Origin: CAZCWM01 sp964622625
Lineage (GTDB): Bacteria; Planctomycetota; Phycisphaerae; Phycisphaerales; Phycisphaeraceae
Direction of reading: 5' to 3'
Assembly (NCBI GenBank): GCA_964622625.1
Contig: CAZUUQ010000046.1
Location: forward strand, 1-21,996
DNA: 21,996 nucleotides
Shown here: positions 1 to 8,700 of the stretch, piece after piece
Numbering within the stretch: the stretch's first letter is position 1
Layout: each line of letters opens with the position of its first letter
The notes under the pieces: model-generated
Databases searched by the model: none
The model's input: only the letters and a program-made list of their open reading frames with translations
What the model was told of the DNA's origin: nothing
Made by a program: the position numbers and the translations under genes

Positions 1-1175
1 GGATGGTCGACATCGAGCCACCGTGCCGCGGTCACAGGCGAGGGAAACTGCCGCAACATGCGCGTGCCGGGGCCGGCTGGTCCGCCGACCGCCACATTCG
101 CGTCGCCGCTGACGCGTAGATCGTGAGCGAAATAGTAGAGCACCCCATCAGGCCCGGCCAGCACGAAATCGCGGCCATCGCATTCAATGGATATCGGCCG
201 CGTGTCGTAGATCGCCGGGCCGTGAAGTTCGGTCCACCGTCCGATGACGCGCAGCGTCGCCGTTTCGTATTCTGGGATCGCGCCACCGGCCGTCGGGCCG
301 ACGTTCAGCAGAAAGTTCGCCCCCACCCTGCGGCAGGCGCACAGATCCTCGATCAACCGTCCCGGCGACTTGTACGACAGGTCCTGCCCGCCGATGCCCC
401 AGTGCTGGTTCATCGTCTGGCACATCTCAGCGGCCAGGTATTTGGGCATGCCTCGACGGTTCATCGGCGTGGGCTGACCCTGTTCGAACGTCACCGAATC
501 GATCTCGGGATGCCCCGTTCGACCGCGCGCGTGCAGCCCCGTGTTGTTGACGATGATCGCCTGCGGCTGAAGTTCGCGAATGATGCCGTAGAGCCGATTC
601 TCCTTCCAGTCGGCATCCGCCCTTGACCAGTTGCCGTCGAACCAAAGCCCGCCCAGCGGCCCGTAGTGCGTGCACAACAGCCGCACCGACTCGTGCAGGT
701 AGTCGAGGTACTCGTCGAACTTCCGCGGATCGCACTGGGCCGAGTCCCACCGCCAGTCGAGCGTGGTGTGATACAGGAACGGCTCGATGCCCTCGGCCCG
801 GCAGCCGTCGACGAACTCCGCGATCAGGTCACGCCGCGCCGGCGAGTGTACAGCGTCGAAGTCCGACAGCCCGCGGGTGTCATACAGTGAGAAACCATCG
901 TGATGCCGGCTCGTAAGCGTGATGTAGCGCATCCCCGCCTGCCGCGCCAGCCTCGCGATCGCCCGCGCATCAAAGTCCCCGGCCGTGAAGCGGTCCATGA
1001 GCGTCGCGTACTCAGCGGCCGGAATCTGCTCGTGGTGCATCACCCATTCGCCTCGCCCCAGCAGCGAGTAAAGCCCCCAGTGCAGAAACAGCCCGAAGGC
1101 CATCTTCTCGAACCGCGCCACCCGCGGAAGCGGCTCAGGAATGTCATGCGGGGTTGTGCTGGTCGCCTGCGCCAT
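1..1175 (-). CDS. Alpha-L-fucosidase, GH29 family (3' end cut by window edge)
   Basis: Reading leftward from the ATG at 1173-1175, the frame is open to the window edge (391 codons, no stop), so the C-terminus is missing. GH29 enzymes hydrolyse alpha-L-fucosides with retention. Visible landmarks are the N-terminal HWG (residues 32-34), the RHHDGF motif (90-95), the LWFDGN motif whose Asp180 matches the family nucleophile, the NQHWG segment (256-260) and the NFLLNVGP motif (287-294). The start of a C-terminal beta domain follows. The acid/base residue is not conserved across GH29 and I cannot assign it. The N-terminus is polar with no signal peptide, so the enzyme is probably cytoplasmic. No clear Shine-Dalgarno precedes the start. 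The sulfatase gene lies 84 bp upstream on the same strand, suggesting co-transcription and a sulfated, fucose-containing substrate; the substrate itself is inference. Confidence 0.93.
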   Translation of the reverse strand, partial: MAQATSTTPHDIPEPLPRVARFEKMAFGLFLHWGLYSLLGRGEWVMHHEQIPAAEYATLMDRFTAGDFDARAIARLARQAGMRYITLTSRHHDGFSLYDTRGLSDFDAVHSPARRDLIAEFVDGCRAEGIEPFLYHTTLDWRWDSAQCDPRKFDEYLDYLHESVRLLCTHYGPLGGLWFDGNWSRADADWKENRLYGIIRELQPQAIIVNNTGLHARGRTGHPEIDSVTFEQGQPTPMNRRGMPKYLAAEMCQTMNQHWGIGGQDLSYKSPGRLIEDLCACRRVGANFLLNVGPTAGGAIPEYETATLRVIGRWTELHGPAIYDTRPISIECDGRDFVLAGPDGVLYYFAHDLRVSGDANVAVGGPAGPGTRMLRQFPSPVTAARWLDVDH

Positions 1176-1259
1176 CGTTGCATCCAGTAACGTCAGTCAT
1201 CATCCGCGCGCCGCGCTCCAACCACAAGGGAATTCACACCGCACAGACGCTATTTCGGG

Positions 1260-2723
1260 CTACATTGGGGCGGAAGCGGCGGTCGGGAATATCGTCGTCA
1301 GCATCGGATCATGCGTGCGTTGCATCTCGCCGCGCAGGAGATCACGCAGACGTTCCAGCGTCTTACCCTCGGCCGGGTCATCAATCAGATTACGGATTTC
1401 ACCCGGATCATCCGCCAGGTTGAACAGCCACTGCTGCCCGCCGGCATACCAGGCGTATTTCCAGTCGCCGTCGCGGACCATGCGCCCGCCGTTGCGCTCA
1501 CACATGACGGTGTGCGGCCCATCATCAGTGCCGCCCTCCAGCAGCGGGCGCAGCGTCATGCCCTGCACCGTCGAAGGCAGCGGACAATCCGCGTAATCCA
1601 GCAGCGTCGGCGCCAGATCGATCAGACTCACTGGCGCGGATATCCGCCGGCCCGCGGGGATCTGAACCGGGCATCGCACGATCAGCGGCACCTTCGTCGT
1701 CTCCTCGTAAAAGCCTTGCGTTGACTTATACACCATACCGTGCCCGCCCAGCATGTCGCCGTGGTCACCGGTGAACAGCACCAGTGTGTCATCGGCCAAG
1801 CCAAGGTCGTCCAGCGCAGCCAGCATCCGCCCGATCTGGTCGTCCACGAACTTCACCATGCCCAGGTACACGGCGATGTGCTCGAGCATGACTTCCCTGC
1901 CCACGATGCGGACAAAGTCGCGCGAGACCGACCCGAGCGGGCCGGGATCGTCGTCATGATTGGGCGGCAGCAAAGCGTCGGTCCGCGGTACGAGGCTGTA
2001 ATACGGATCAGGAATGACCACCGGATCATGCGGCGCGTTGACCGACCAAGTCATCATAAACGGTTGGCGGCGATGGTCCCGCAGCTTTGCGATGACCTCG
2101 TCGGCGAAGATCGCTTCCGGCTGGTGCTCAGGGGGAATGATCGAGCGGCCGATGAGCGACAGAATCGGAAACACCGCGTGTTCGAAGGCCTGCCACCGCT
2201 GATGAGCATCCCACGCGGCAGGCGTCATCTGCACCGTCTGCTGGCTCAGCCGCGTGCCCGCATCCGTGCCGCCTTTGCTTCTCAGCGGAATGACCGGTTG
2301 AGTGCGCCGCAGCTTCTCGACCTCAGTCGGCAGGGCGGTGCTGTGGTAATCGGTCCGCGTCCGTGTCTCGGTGCGACCGCGGAAGCAGTCCAATTGCTCG
2401 CGCGGTCCCGTGTGCCAGCGGCCGATGTAGTACGTCTCAAACCCACGCGAGGCGAGGATGTTTTCGGTAAAGACCGTATCGTTGGTGATCGACGGCAGAC
2501 TCGGATCGTCCACGTTGCGCGTGATGCCGTGCGTGTGGGCGTACTGGCCGGTGAAGATCGACGCCCGTGACGGCGAACAGACCGGCCAGGAGCAGTAGGC
2601 GTTGTCGAAGATCGCACCCTGTGCCGCCAGGCGGTCCAGGTGCGGCGTGTGAATGTGCCGGCCGCCATAGATGCTCAAAGCTCGCACATTGATCTGGTCG
2701 GCCATCAGGAAGAGAATGTTCAT
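1260..2723 (-). CDS. Sulfatase, formylglycine-dependent (type I)
   Basis: This 487-residue protein begins MNILFLMADQ, the usual sulfatase N-terminus with metal-ligand Asp9. The CSPSR motif places the cysteine converted to formylglycine at residue 49. TGDHGDMLGGHG supplies Asp320/His321, and VYKST supplies Lys333. An ATG 21 bp further upstream is in frame, but the conserved fold starts at 2723, so I chose that start. No signal peptide is present with either start, unlike many exported planctomycete sulfatases, so a cytoplasmic location is inferred. The usual GKWH active-site segment reads GRWHTG here (Arg102, His104). The fucosidase gene follows 84 bp downstream, and the pair may remove sulfate and fucose from the same glycan. 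The exact sulfate ester cannot be read from the sequence. Maturation needs a formylglycine-generating enzyme, which is not in this window. Confidence 0.93.
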   Translation of the reverse strand: MNILFLMADQINVRALSIYGGRHIHTPHLDRLAAQGAIFDNAYCSWPVCSPSRASIFTGQYAHTHGITRNVDDPSLPSITNDTVFTENILASRGFETYYIGRWHTGPREQLDCFRGRTETRTRTDYHSTALPTEVEKLRRTQPVIPLRSKGGTDAGTRLSQQTVQMTPAAWDAHQRWQAFEHAVFPILSLIGRSIIPPEHQPEAIFADEVIAKLRDHRRQPFMMTWSVNAPHDPVVIPDPYYSLVPRTDALLPPNHDDDPGPLGSVSRDFVRIVGREVMLEHIAVYLGMVKFVDDQIGRMLAALDDLGLADDTLVLFTGDHGDMLGGHGMVYKSTQGFYEETTKVPLIVRCPVQIPAGRRISAPVSLIDLAPTLLDYADCPLPSTVQGMTLRPLLEGGTDDGPHTVMCERNGGRMVRDGDWKYAWYAGGQQWLFNLADDPGEIRNLIDDPAEGKTLERLRDLLRGEMQRTHDPMLTTIFPTAASAPM

Positions 2724-2760
2724 CTGGCAGTCAGGGCTCCACATTGAGCGATGGGGGTAG

Positions 2761-2789
2761 ATTGTATGGCCTTACGATGTGTCCGTCAG
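2761..2789 (-). promoter_or_regulatory. Candidate promoter for the sulfatase-fucosidase transcript
   Basis: Read leftward, CTGACG (2789-2784) and TACAAT (2766-2761) are separated by 17 bp, close to the sigma-70 consensus. Transcription would start near 2754, giving a leader of about 30 nt before the sulfatase ATG at 2723. The call rests on consensus similarity only. Confidence 0.4.
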
Positions 2790-2823
2790 AAGTGGCGAAA
2801 CGGACGGCGCGGCATGGAGTGGC

Positions 2824-2828
2824 GGAGG
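2824..2828 (+). promoter_or_regulatory. Ribosome binding site that decides the DUF4038 start
   Basis: GGAGG lies 7 nt before the ATG at 2836. It favours that codon over the in-frame upstream start at 2779, which would add 19 residues with no family similarity. Confidence 0.65.
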
Positions 2829-2835
2829 TTTGCGC

Positions 2836-4041
2836 ATGGCATGCATCCGCGTGAGTGATAACGGTCGGTACTTCATCGATGAACGCGGTGAGCCTTTCTT
2901 CTGGCTCGGCGATACCCAGTGGGATCTGTTCCGCGAATTCACGTTCGAGGACGCCTGCGCGATCATGGCCCGGCGCAAGGCTCAGGGCTTCAGCGTGATT
3001 CAGGTGATGACCACGGGCGTGGGCGAAGGGGACAAGGCGAACCGCGCGGGCCAGACGCCGTGGATCGACGGCGATCCGAGCCAGCCGAACGAGGCCTATT
3101 TTGCGGGCATGGACGCGGTGGTGCGTGAGGCTGGGCGTCTGGGGCTGATCCTCGTCGTGGGTATCTACCACCAGGTGCAGGCCCAACGGATCACGATGGC
3201 GAATGCGCGGGCCTATGCCCGCCGGATCGGCCGACGGTATCGCGCGCATCCGCACATCGTCTGGACGATGTACCCCAAGGCGGAGCTGTCATTCCTGCCG
3301 GTGCTGCGTGAACTGGCGGCGGGGCTGCGCGAGACGGATGCTGGGCAGGCGGACGGCGGCGAACATCTGATCACCGTGCATCCGGATCCGTCGCCCACGT
3401 CCTCGAGTTTCATCCATGACGAGCCGTGGCTGGCGTTCAACATGAACCAGCCGTGCATCACGTATGAAAAGATCATCGACATGGTGCGGGCGGACTACGC
3501 CCGTGAGCCCGCCAAGCCCGCGGTGATGGCCGAGGGCGGCTACGAGGGCCTGGAGTTCGGGCGCCTGCAGACCGACCTGGAAATCCGCCGGCAGGCCTAC
3601 TGGTCGTATCTGGCCGGCGGGCATCACAGCTACGGCCACCAGGACGCGTGGCAACATCATGGGCAATGGCGATCGTGGATCGACTCGCCGGGCGCGCGGC
3701 ACCTGAGCGTATACAAACAGGTCATCACGGCGCTGCCGGGGTGGTGGCGGTGGGAGCCGGATCAGTCCGTGTTTGCCGCTGATCCGGGTGAGGGCATGAC
3801 GCAATGCGTGGGCGCGCGTGCCGCCGGCGGCGACTGGGTGCTCGTATATATTGCCGATAACCGCAGTGTCACGCTTCGCATGGATCGCCTGGCAGCCGGA
3901 GGGCATGTCGCGGCCTGCTGGATCGATCCCACGACGGGACGACGCACGGACATGGGCACCTTTCCCGCCGCTGGCGACCGCGGGTTCGTCGTTCCGTCGG
4001 GATGGCGGGATGCCCTGGTGTTGTTGAGCGGGATCCGCTGA
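2836..4041 (+). CDS. DUF4038 / GH140-like glycoside hydrolase with C-terminal collagenase-type beta domain
   Basis: This 401-residue protein opens with the typical DUF4038 pattern (NGRYFIDERGEPFFWLGDTQ, then KAQGFSVIQV). The first about 300 residues form a predicted TIM barrel and the last about 90 a beta domain ending WIDPTTGRR, as in the putative collagen-binding domain often fused to DUF4038. The characterised relative is the GH140 apiosidase of Bacteroides. The conserved Glu of the KPxxxxE region is present (Glu233, in MAEGGYEG). The usual WxxGGD segment instead reads WTMYPKA near residues 143-149, so one expected catalytic Asp seems absent. There is no signal peptide. The gene is divergent from the sulfatase-fucosidase pair across 112 bp, suggesting one carbohydrate locus. 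The fold is secure; the substrate, and even activity, are not. Confidence 0.85.
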   Translation: MACIRVSDNGRYFIDERGEPFFWLGDTQWDLFREFTFEDACAIMARRKAQGFSVIQVMTTGVGEGDKANRAGQTPWIDGDPSQPNEAYFAGMDAVVREAGRLGLILVVGIYHQVQAQRITMANARAYARRIGRRYRAHPHIVWTMYPKAELSFLPVLRELAAGLRETDAGQADGGEHLITVHPDPSPTSSSFIHDEPWLAFNMNQPCITYEKIIDMVRADYAREPAKPAVMAEGGYEGLEFGRLQTDLEIRRQAYWSYLAGGHHSYGHQDAWQHHGQWRSWIDSPGARHLSVYKQVITALPGWWRWEPDQSVFAADPGEGMTQCVGARAAGGDWVLVYIADNRSVTLRMDRLAAGGHVAACWIDPTTGRRTDMGTFPAAGDRGFVVPSGWRDALVLLSGIR

Positions 4042-4045
4042 CGAC

Positions 4046-4282
4046 ATGTGGACGCGGCAGCGGGCCTGTCACCCTGTGCCGCCCGTCACTGGCGCAATGC
4101 TGCCGCAATTCGCAACGACAGCGCGGCAGGCGCGAGGGTCACGACCATGGATACCGGACAGGAGCGTGGCACTGGGGCAGCACGTCCTGGCCTTTTCCCT
4201 GACGGTCATTGTGGTGGCGGTGGTCTGGTGGGTGGGGCAATTGGAGCGGCGGATGGAGCAATCCCGCAAGAGCCGCGATTGA
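4046..4282 (+). CDS. Small single-span membrane protein, hypothetical
   Basis: This 78-codon ORF begins 4 nt after the stop of the DUF4038 gene, so coupled translation is possible. The first about 40 residues are polar and low-complexity and may be untranslated. The convincing part is a hydrophobic helix (about residues 48-63, AFSLTVIVVAVVWWVG) followed by the charged tail LERRMEQSRKSRD. A later start is possible at the ATG at 4097 or the GTG at 4166, but neither has a well-spaced Shine-Dalgarno. I recognise no family. Two other frames are also open here, so reality depends on the membrane segment, which is more protein-like than the alternatives. Confidence 0.4.
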   Translation: MWTRQRACHPVPPVTGAMLPQFATTARQARGSRPWIPDRSVALGQHVLAFSLTVIVVAVVWWVGQLERRMEQSRKSRD

Positions 4283-4283
4283 T

Positions 4284-4308
4284 GCCGGCGCACCGACATC
4301 CCGCCGGC
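4284..4308. other. Inverted repeat between genes
   Basis: A 7-bp GC-rich inverted repeat (GCCGGCG / CGCCGGC, 11-nt loop) lies just after the small membrane ORF. It has no following T-tract, so termination is only possible, not shown. Confidence 0.25.
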
Positions 4309-4360
4309 GGCTCATGCGGCCGCGTGACTTTGCCGTGACAATGGGTAATCTTGTCCATCC

Positions 4361-4870
4361 GTGAGCGCCGACCGGCAGATCAATAAGCGCTACTGCACCG
4401 ACCGCGTCCACGTGGACTACGCGCACGTGGGTCTCTATGACGTGGCCCAGCGGCAGATCTGGATCGCCCGCAAACGCCTGGGCCAGGTGCCCGTCCGCGT
4501 CTCCCACGCCCGCCTTCTGGTCGGCGGTACGCAGGACACCTCCACGGCCGAGAAGGACCGCTTCATGTGCTTCTGGTTCCACACACCCGGCACCGGCGAG
4601 GGGTACGTGCACGGCTACCCGATCGACTGGTCCGAAGGCCATCTGCTGGTGCGTATCGACCCCAACTGGGACTACCGCACGCGCACCTTCATTCCCGGCA
4701 CCGACACCGCCCGTGTCGAACGCAACATCGACGAGCAGTTCGGCTACGGCAAGCGGCTGTTCGAAACCTACGTGGCGGGCAAGCCGAAGTTCCCCATCTC
4801 CTGGCACATGGTCGGCCCACGGGCGACGGATTCGCTGTTCTATGTGCAGCGCGTCGAGACCGGTGCGTGA
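4361..4870 (+). CDS. Hypothetical protein, 169 residues
   Basis: I do not recognise a family. The frame starts at a GTG (4361); an in-frame TAA at 4346 leaves no better upstream start, and no clear ribosome binding site is visible. The protein is soluble, rich in aromatic and charged residues, and has no signal peptide or membrane span. Notable segments are RFMCFWFHTPGTGEGYVHG, the acidic/aromatic stretch DWSEGHLLVRIDPNWDY, and a C-terminal half with FGYGKRLFETYVAGKPKFPI. The composition looks like a real folded protein rather than a shadow frame. It is downstream of the small membrane ORF by 78 bp and converges on recO with a 21-bp gap. Function unknown. Confidence 0.75.
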   Translation: MSADRQINKRYCTDRVHVDYAHVGLYDVAQRQIWIARKRLGQVPVRVSHARLLVGGTQDTSTAEKDRFMCFWFHTPGTGEGYVHGYPIDWSEGHLLVRIDPNWDYRTRTFIPGTDTARVERNIDEQFGYGKRLFETYVAGKPKFPISWHMVGPRATDSLFYVQRVETGA

Positions 4871-4886
4871 TCCGGCCACGGATCGC
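4867..4886. terminator. Possible bidirectional terminator between convergent genes
   Basis: A GATCCG / CGGATC hairpin with a 4-nt loop, extended by one G-T and one G-C pair, lies at the convergent ends of the hypothetical gene (stop 4870) and recO (stop 4892). There is no U-tract on either strand, so support is moderate at best. Confidence 0.35.
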
Positions 4887-4891
4887 TCACC

Positions 4892-5671
4892 TCACGCCCG
4901 TTCATCGCCCAGCACAAAGCGCATCGTCGGTAACTCCCGGTCCAGCAGGTAGCGCGCGTACACGCACAGGAGACGGTTGGCCCGTTCGGCCACGTCCGGC
5001 GGTACGACATCGACGTTCCCCCCGGCCGCACGACGCAGCACGTCGAGCGTCTGCGGACGGGCTTTCCACGGGCCTGTGGCGGTCAGAGGACCGCTCCCCG
5101 CGCCCGTGTCCACCGCGGCCGACGTGGTGAAGCCCCCGGCCATTGGATCGAACAGGTACCACCGCGAAGTGGCCAGAGATTGATGCGTCCGCACGTCGGC
5201 CGCCAGTTCCAGGCTGTAGCCGCACTCAGTCAGCAACGTGTGCTGATAGGCCAGCAGGGCGGCCTGGGCGCGGTCGGATTCCCCCAGCGCGTGCAGCAGC
5301 GTCAGCAGGGCGGCGAAGCTGCCGGGATGCGGATCGTCGTCGGCAATCATGTGGGCCGCCAGGTCGGCGGCATAGAGGGCAATCTGCTGCGCGGCCAGAT
5401 CACGACGAAGGTGGGGGAAGGTCTGCTGGAGGTCCCACTCGGTGACCGACGCCAGCTCCCACGTCGCCCGCGTGACGGCCACCGCCTGTCCGAGCGTGAG
5501 CATCTCGAACCCGCCGCTGAACCGTGCCACGCTGCCGGGGCTGGCGCGCTTCGATCCCTTGGCCAACCCCCGCACCAGCCCGTGGTCCTGTGTCAGCAGC
5601 CACACCACCTGACTGGTCTCCGACCAGTCACGATGCCGCAGGCAGATGGCCTGATCCTTCAGACGCGCCAT
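4892..5671 (-). CDS. recO: DNA repair protein RecO
   Basis: RecO binds single-stranded DNA and works with RecR (and RecF) to load RecA at gaps. The 259-residue length is normal. The N-terminal OB-fold shows the typical pattern RHRDWSETSQVVWLLTQDHG followed by GLAKGSKR, and a helical domain follows (about residues 80-240). The CxxC-type zinc cysteines found in some RecO proteins are not present in the segment after LLTECGYSLEL, so this appears to be a zinc-less version. The ATG at 5671 begins MARLKDQAICLRH, right at the conserved N-terminus. The gene lies 82 bp downstream of metH on the same strand; co-transcription is possible, but no functional link is known. It is convergent with the hypothetical gene on its other side. 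Confidence 0.88.
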   Translation of the reverse strand: MARLKDQAICLRHRDWSETSQVVWLLTQDHGLVRGLAKGSKRASPGSVARFSGGFEMLTLGQAVAVTRATWELASVTEWDLQQTFPHLRRDLAAQQIALYAADLAAHMIADDDPHPGSFAALLTLLHALGESDRAQAALLAYQHTLLTECGYSLELAADVRTHQSLATSRWYLFDPMAGGFTTSAAVDTGAGSGPLTATGPWKARPQTLDVLRRAAGGNVDVVPPDVAERANRLLCVYARYLLDRELPTMRFVLGDERA

Positions 5672-5753
5672 GGGCGAAAGTGTATCGCCGCAAAGCCCGG
5701 CACGTCCGCGATGGCGCTGGCCATATCCAGGCAGGCTGTGAGGCGGGCAAGTG

Positions 5754-8700
5754 TCAGACGTTGAAATACTTCGCCTGCGGATGATGTACGACGATAGCGC
5801 TGGTCGACTGCTCCGGGTCGATCTGCCAGTTCTCGGTCAGCGTGCAGCCGATACGGGCCGGGTCGAGCAGGCGGAAGAGCTTGTCCTGATCGCTCATTTC
5901 CGGGCACGCGGGGTAGCCGAAGCTGTAGCGGCTGCCACGATAGTGCTGGGTGAACAGCTCGCGGATTTTCGTGGAATCCTCGCCGTCGATGCCCAGCTCT
6001 TGGCGCATGCGCTTGTGCCACAGCTCCGCCAGGGCCTCGGCCGACTCGACCCCCAGGCCGTGCAGGTAGAGGTAATCGGTGTAACGGTTGGACTCGAACA
6101 GTTTGCGGGCTTCTTCGCTGGCCCGCGGGCCGACGGTTACGCAGGTCAGGCCCAGCACATCACGCCGGCCCAGCTCGCGTGTCTTCTCGACGGACTTGAA
6201 GAAGTCGCTAATGCATAGCCGCTTCTTGTCGGCCTGACGCGGGAAGGTGAAGCGCTCGATCTCACGCTGTGGATCGCCGGGGTCAAAGACGATCAGGTCA
6301 TCGCCTTCGGACGCAACGGGGTAGTAGCCGTAAACGACCTTCGGCGTCAAAGTGGCTGTATCGCGGCACTGGGCCTTGAGCTTCTCAAACAGCGGGCGCA
6401 ACTCATCGCGCAGTTGCCGCTCGTATGCTTCGTCGGACATCGCCCCTTTCTTGAACTGCCACTGGCCGCGGAACAAGGCGACCTCGTTGATGTAGGGATA
6501 GACCTGATCCAGCGGCACCGACTCGACCACCCGGCTGCCCCAGAACGGCGGCGTGGGCACGTCAACATCGGTGCGCACGTCACTTCGGGCCGCACTGCGG
6601 GTTTTGACCGCCACAGCTGCGCCGCCGGCTTCGATGGCCTCCGCTTCGTTTGACCGCGACGCGGCGATCTTCCGTTCGGTCTCCTCGCGTTTGCTGAGGC
6701 GCTCGGCGATCTCCACATCGAGCACGTCCATCCGACCCTGCTCCAGGTGGTCCATGATGCGCAGCCCCTCGAACGCGTCGCGGCCGTGGTACACCTTGCC
6801 CTCGCCCCTGTAGAGCGTGCGCAGATAGCTGTCGCAGTAGTGCCGCGACAGGGCCGCCCCGCCCAGCAGGATCGGCACGGTGATGCCCGCGTTGTTGAAC
6901 TCCTGGAGGTTTTCCTCCATGACGTTGACGCTCTTGACCAGCAGGCCCGACAGTCCGATCGCGTCGGCCTTTGTTTCGCGCCACTTGGCGATGATCGCCG
7001 ACGCCGGCTGCTTGATGCCCAGGTTGTACACCGTGTAGCCGTTGTTGCTCAGCAGGATATCGACGAGGTTCTTGCCGATGTCGTGCACGTCGCCGCGGAC
7101 GGTCGCCAGCACGATCGTGCCTCGCGTCTGGCCCTCAACCTTCTCCATGTGCGGCTCAAGGTGCGCCACCGCCCGCTTCATCACCTCGGCCGACTGCAGC
7201 ACGAACGGAAGCTGCATCTGCCCCGAGCCGAACAGTTCGCCGACGACCTTCATCCCCGCCAGCAGGTGGTCGTTGATGATCGTCAGCGGCGGGTATTGCT
7301 TCATCGCCTCGTCAAGCGTGGCTTCAAGGTTCTTCTTCTCGCCGTCGATGATGTGACGCTGAAGACGCTGCTCCAGCGGCAACTCGTCAAGCTGCGGGCC
7401 GGTGAACTGTTCGACAGCATCGTCGGGGAACAGGTCGATGAAAGCCTGCAGCGGATCAGCCGCGCCGGCCCGCTTGGCCTGCTCGCGGCGGTCGTAGATG
7501 AGATTCAGGGCCGCGTCCCACTGCTCGTCGGCAATGCGCGTGCGTGGCAGAATCTTGGTCACATGCACGATCGCGCTGGTCAACCCCGCCTGCTGAAGCT
7601 CGTGCAGGAAGACGCTGTTGAGCACCTGGCGGGACGCGGGCTTGAGGCCGAAGCTGACGTTCGACAGGCCGACAATCGTCTGACAGCGCGGCAATTCGGC
7701 CGTGATGCGGCGGACGCCTTCGATGGTCTCCAGAGCGCTGCGGCGGTCGGCCTCCATGCCCGTGGTCACCGGCAGCACCAGCGGATCGAAGAACAGGTCT
7801 TCTTCCGCCATGCCGTATTTTTCAGTCGCCAGCTTGCGCATGCGCCGGGCGATGGCGATCTTGCGGTCGGCGGTGCGGGCCATGGCCTCCTGCGGGTCTT
7901 CGTCGATCGTGCCCAGCACCAGGCCCGCGCCGTAGCGTCTGGCCAGGCGGCAGATGGCGGCGAACTTCTCCTCGCCGTCCTCGAGGTTGGCCGAGTTGAT
8001 CAGACACTTGCCGCCCGCCTGGCGCAGCCCGGCTTCGAGCGTAGCCGGCTGGGTCGAGTCGAGCATCAGCGGCGCGTTGACCTGCCGCACCAGACGATGC
8101 ACCAGCTCGGCCATGTCGCGGGCCCCGTCGCGGCCGGCGTAGTCCACGTTCACGTCGATCAGGTGCGAGCCCTCAGTCATCTGCTCGCGGGCGAGGCTGA
8201 TCATCTCGTCCCAGTCTTCACTCTCCAGCAGACGCTTGAACTTGCGCGATCCCGAGGCGTTGGTCCGTTCGCCGACGTTGAGGATCGACACGTCCTGGTG
8301 GTAATCCACGACGTTGTAGAGCGAGGTGCATGCGGGCTTGAGGGAGATCTTCTCCACCTTCGCCGGGGCGCGGTCGCCGATCGTCTCGACCAGCGCGGCA
8401 ATGTGGGCCGGCGTGGTGCCGCAGCAGCCGCCGACGATGTTCAGGCCGCTTTCCTCCACGAGCTTGAACACCGCCTGACCGAACGGGCCGGCCTGCAGCG
8501 GATACTCGGTGCGCCCCTGGACCAGCACGGGCAGACCCGCATTCGGCAGCACGCTGATATGGCGGTCCCAGTGCCGTCCCAGCCAGTGCACGTGCTCAGC
8601 CATGTCCTTGGGGCCGGTGGCGCAGTTCATGCCCAGCGAGATGATCGGGTAGGGGCGCAATGCCACNNNNNNNNNNNNNNNNNNNNNNNNNNNNNNNNNN

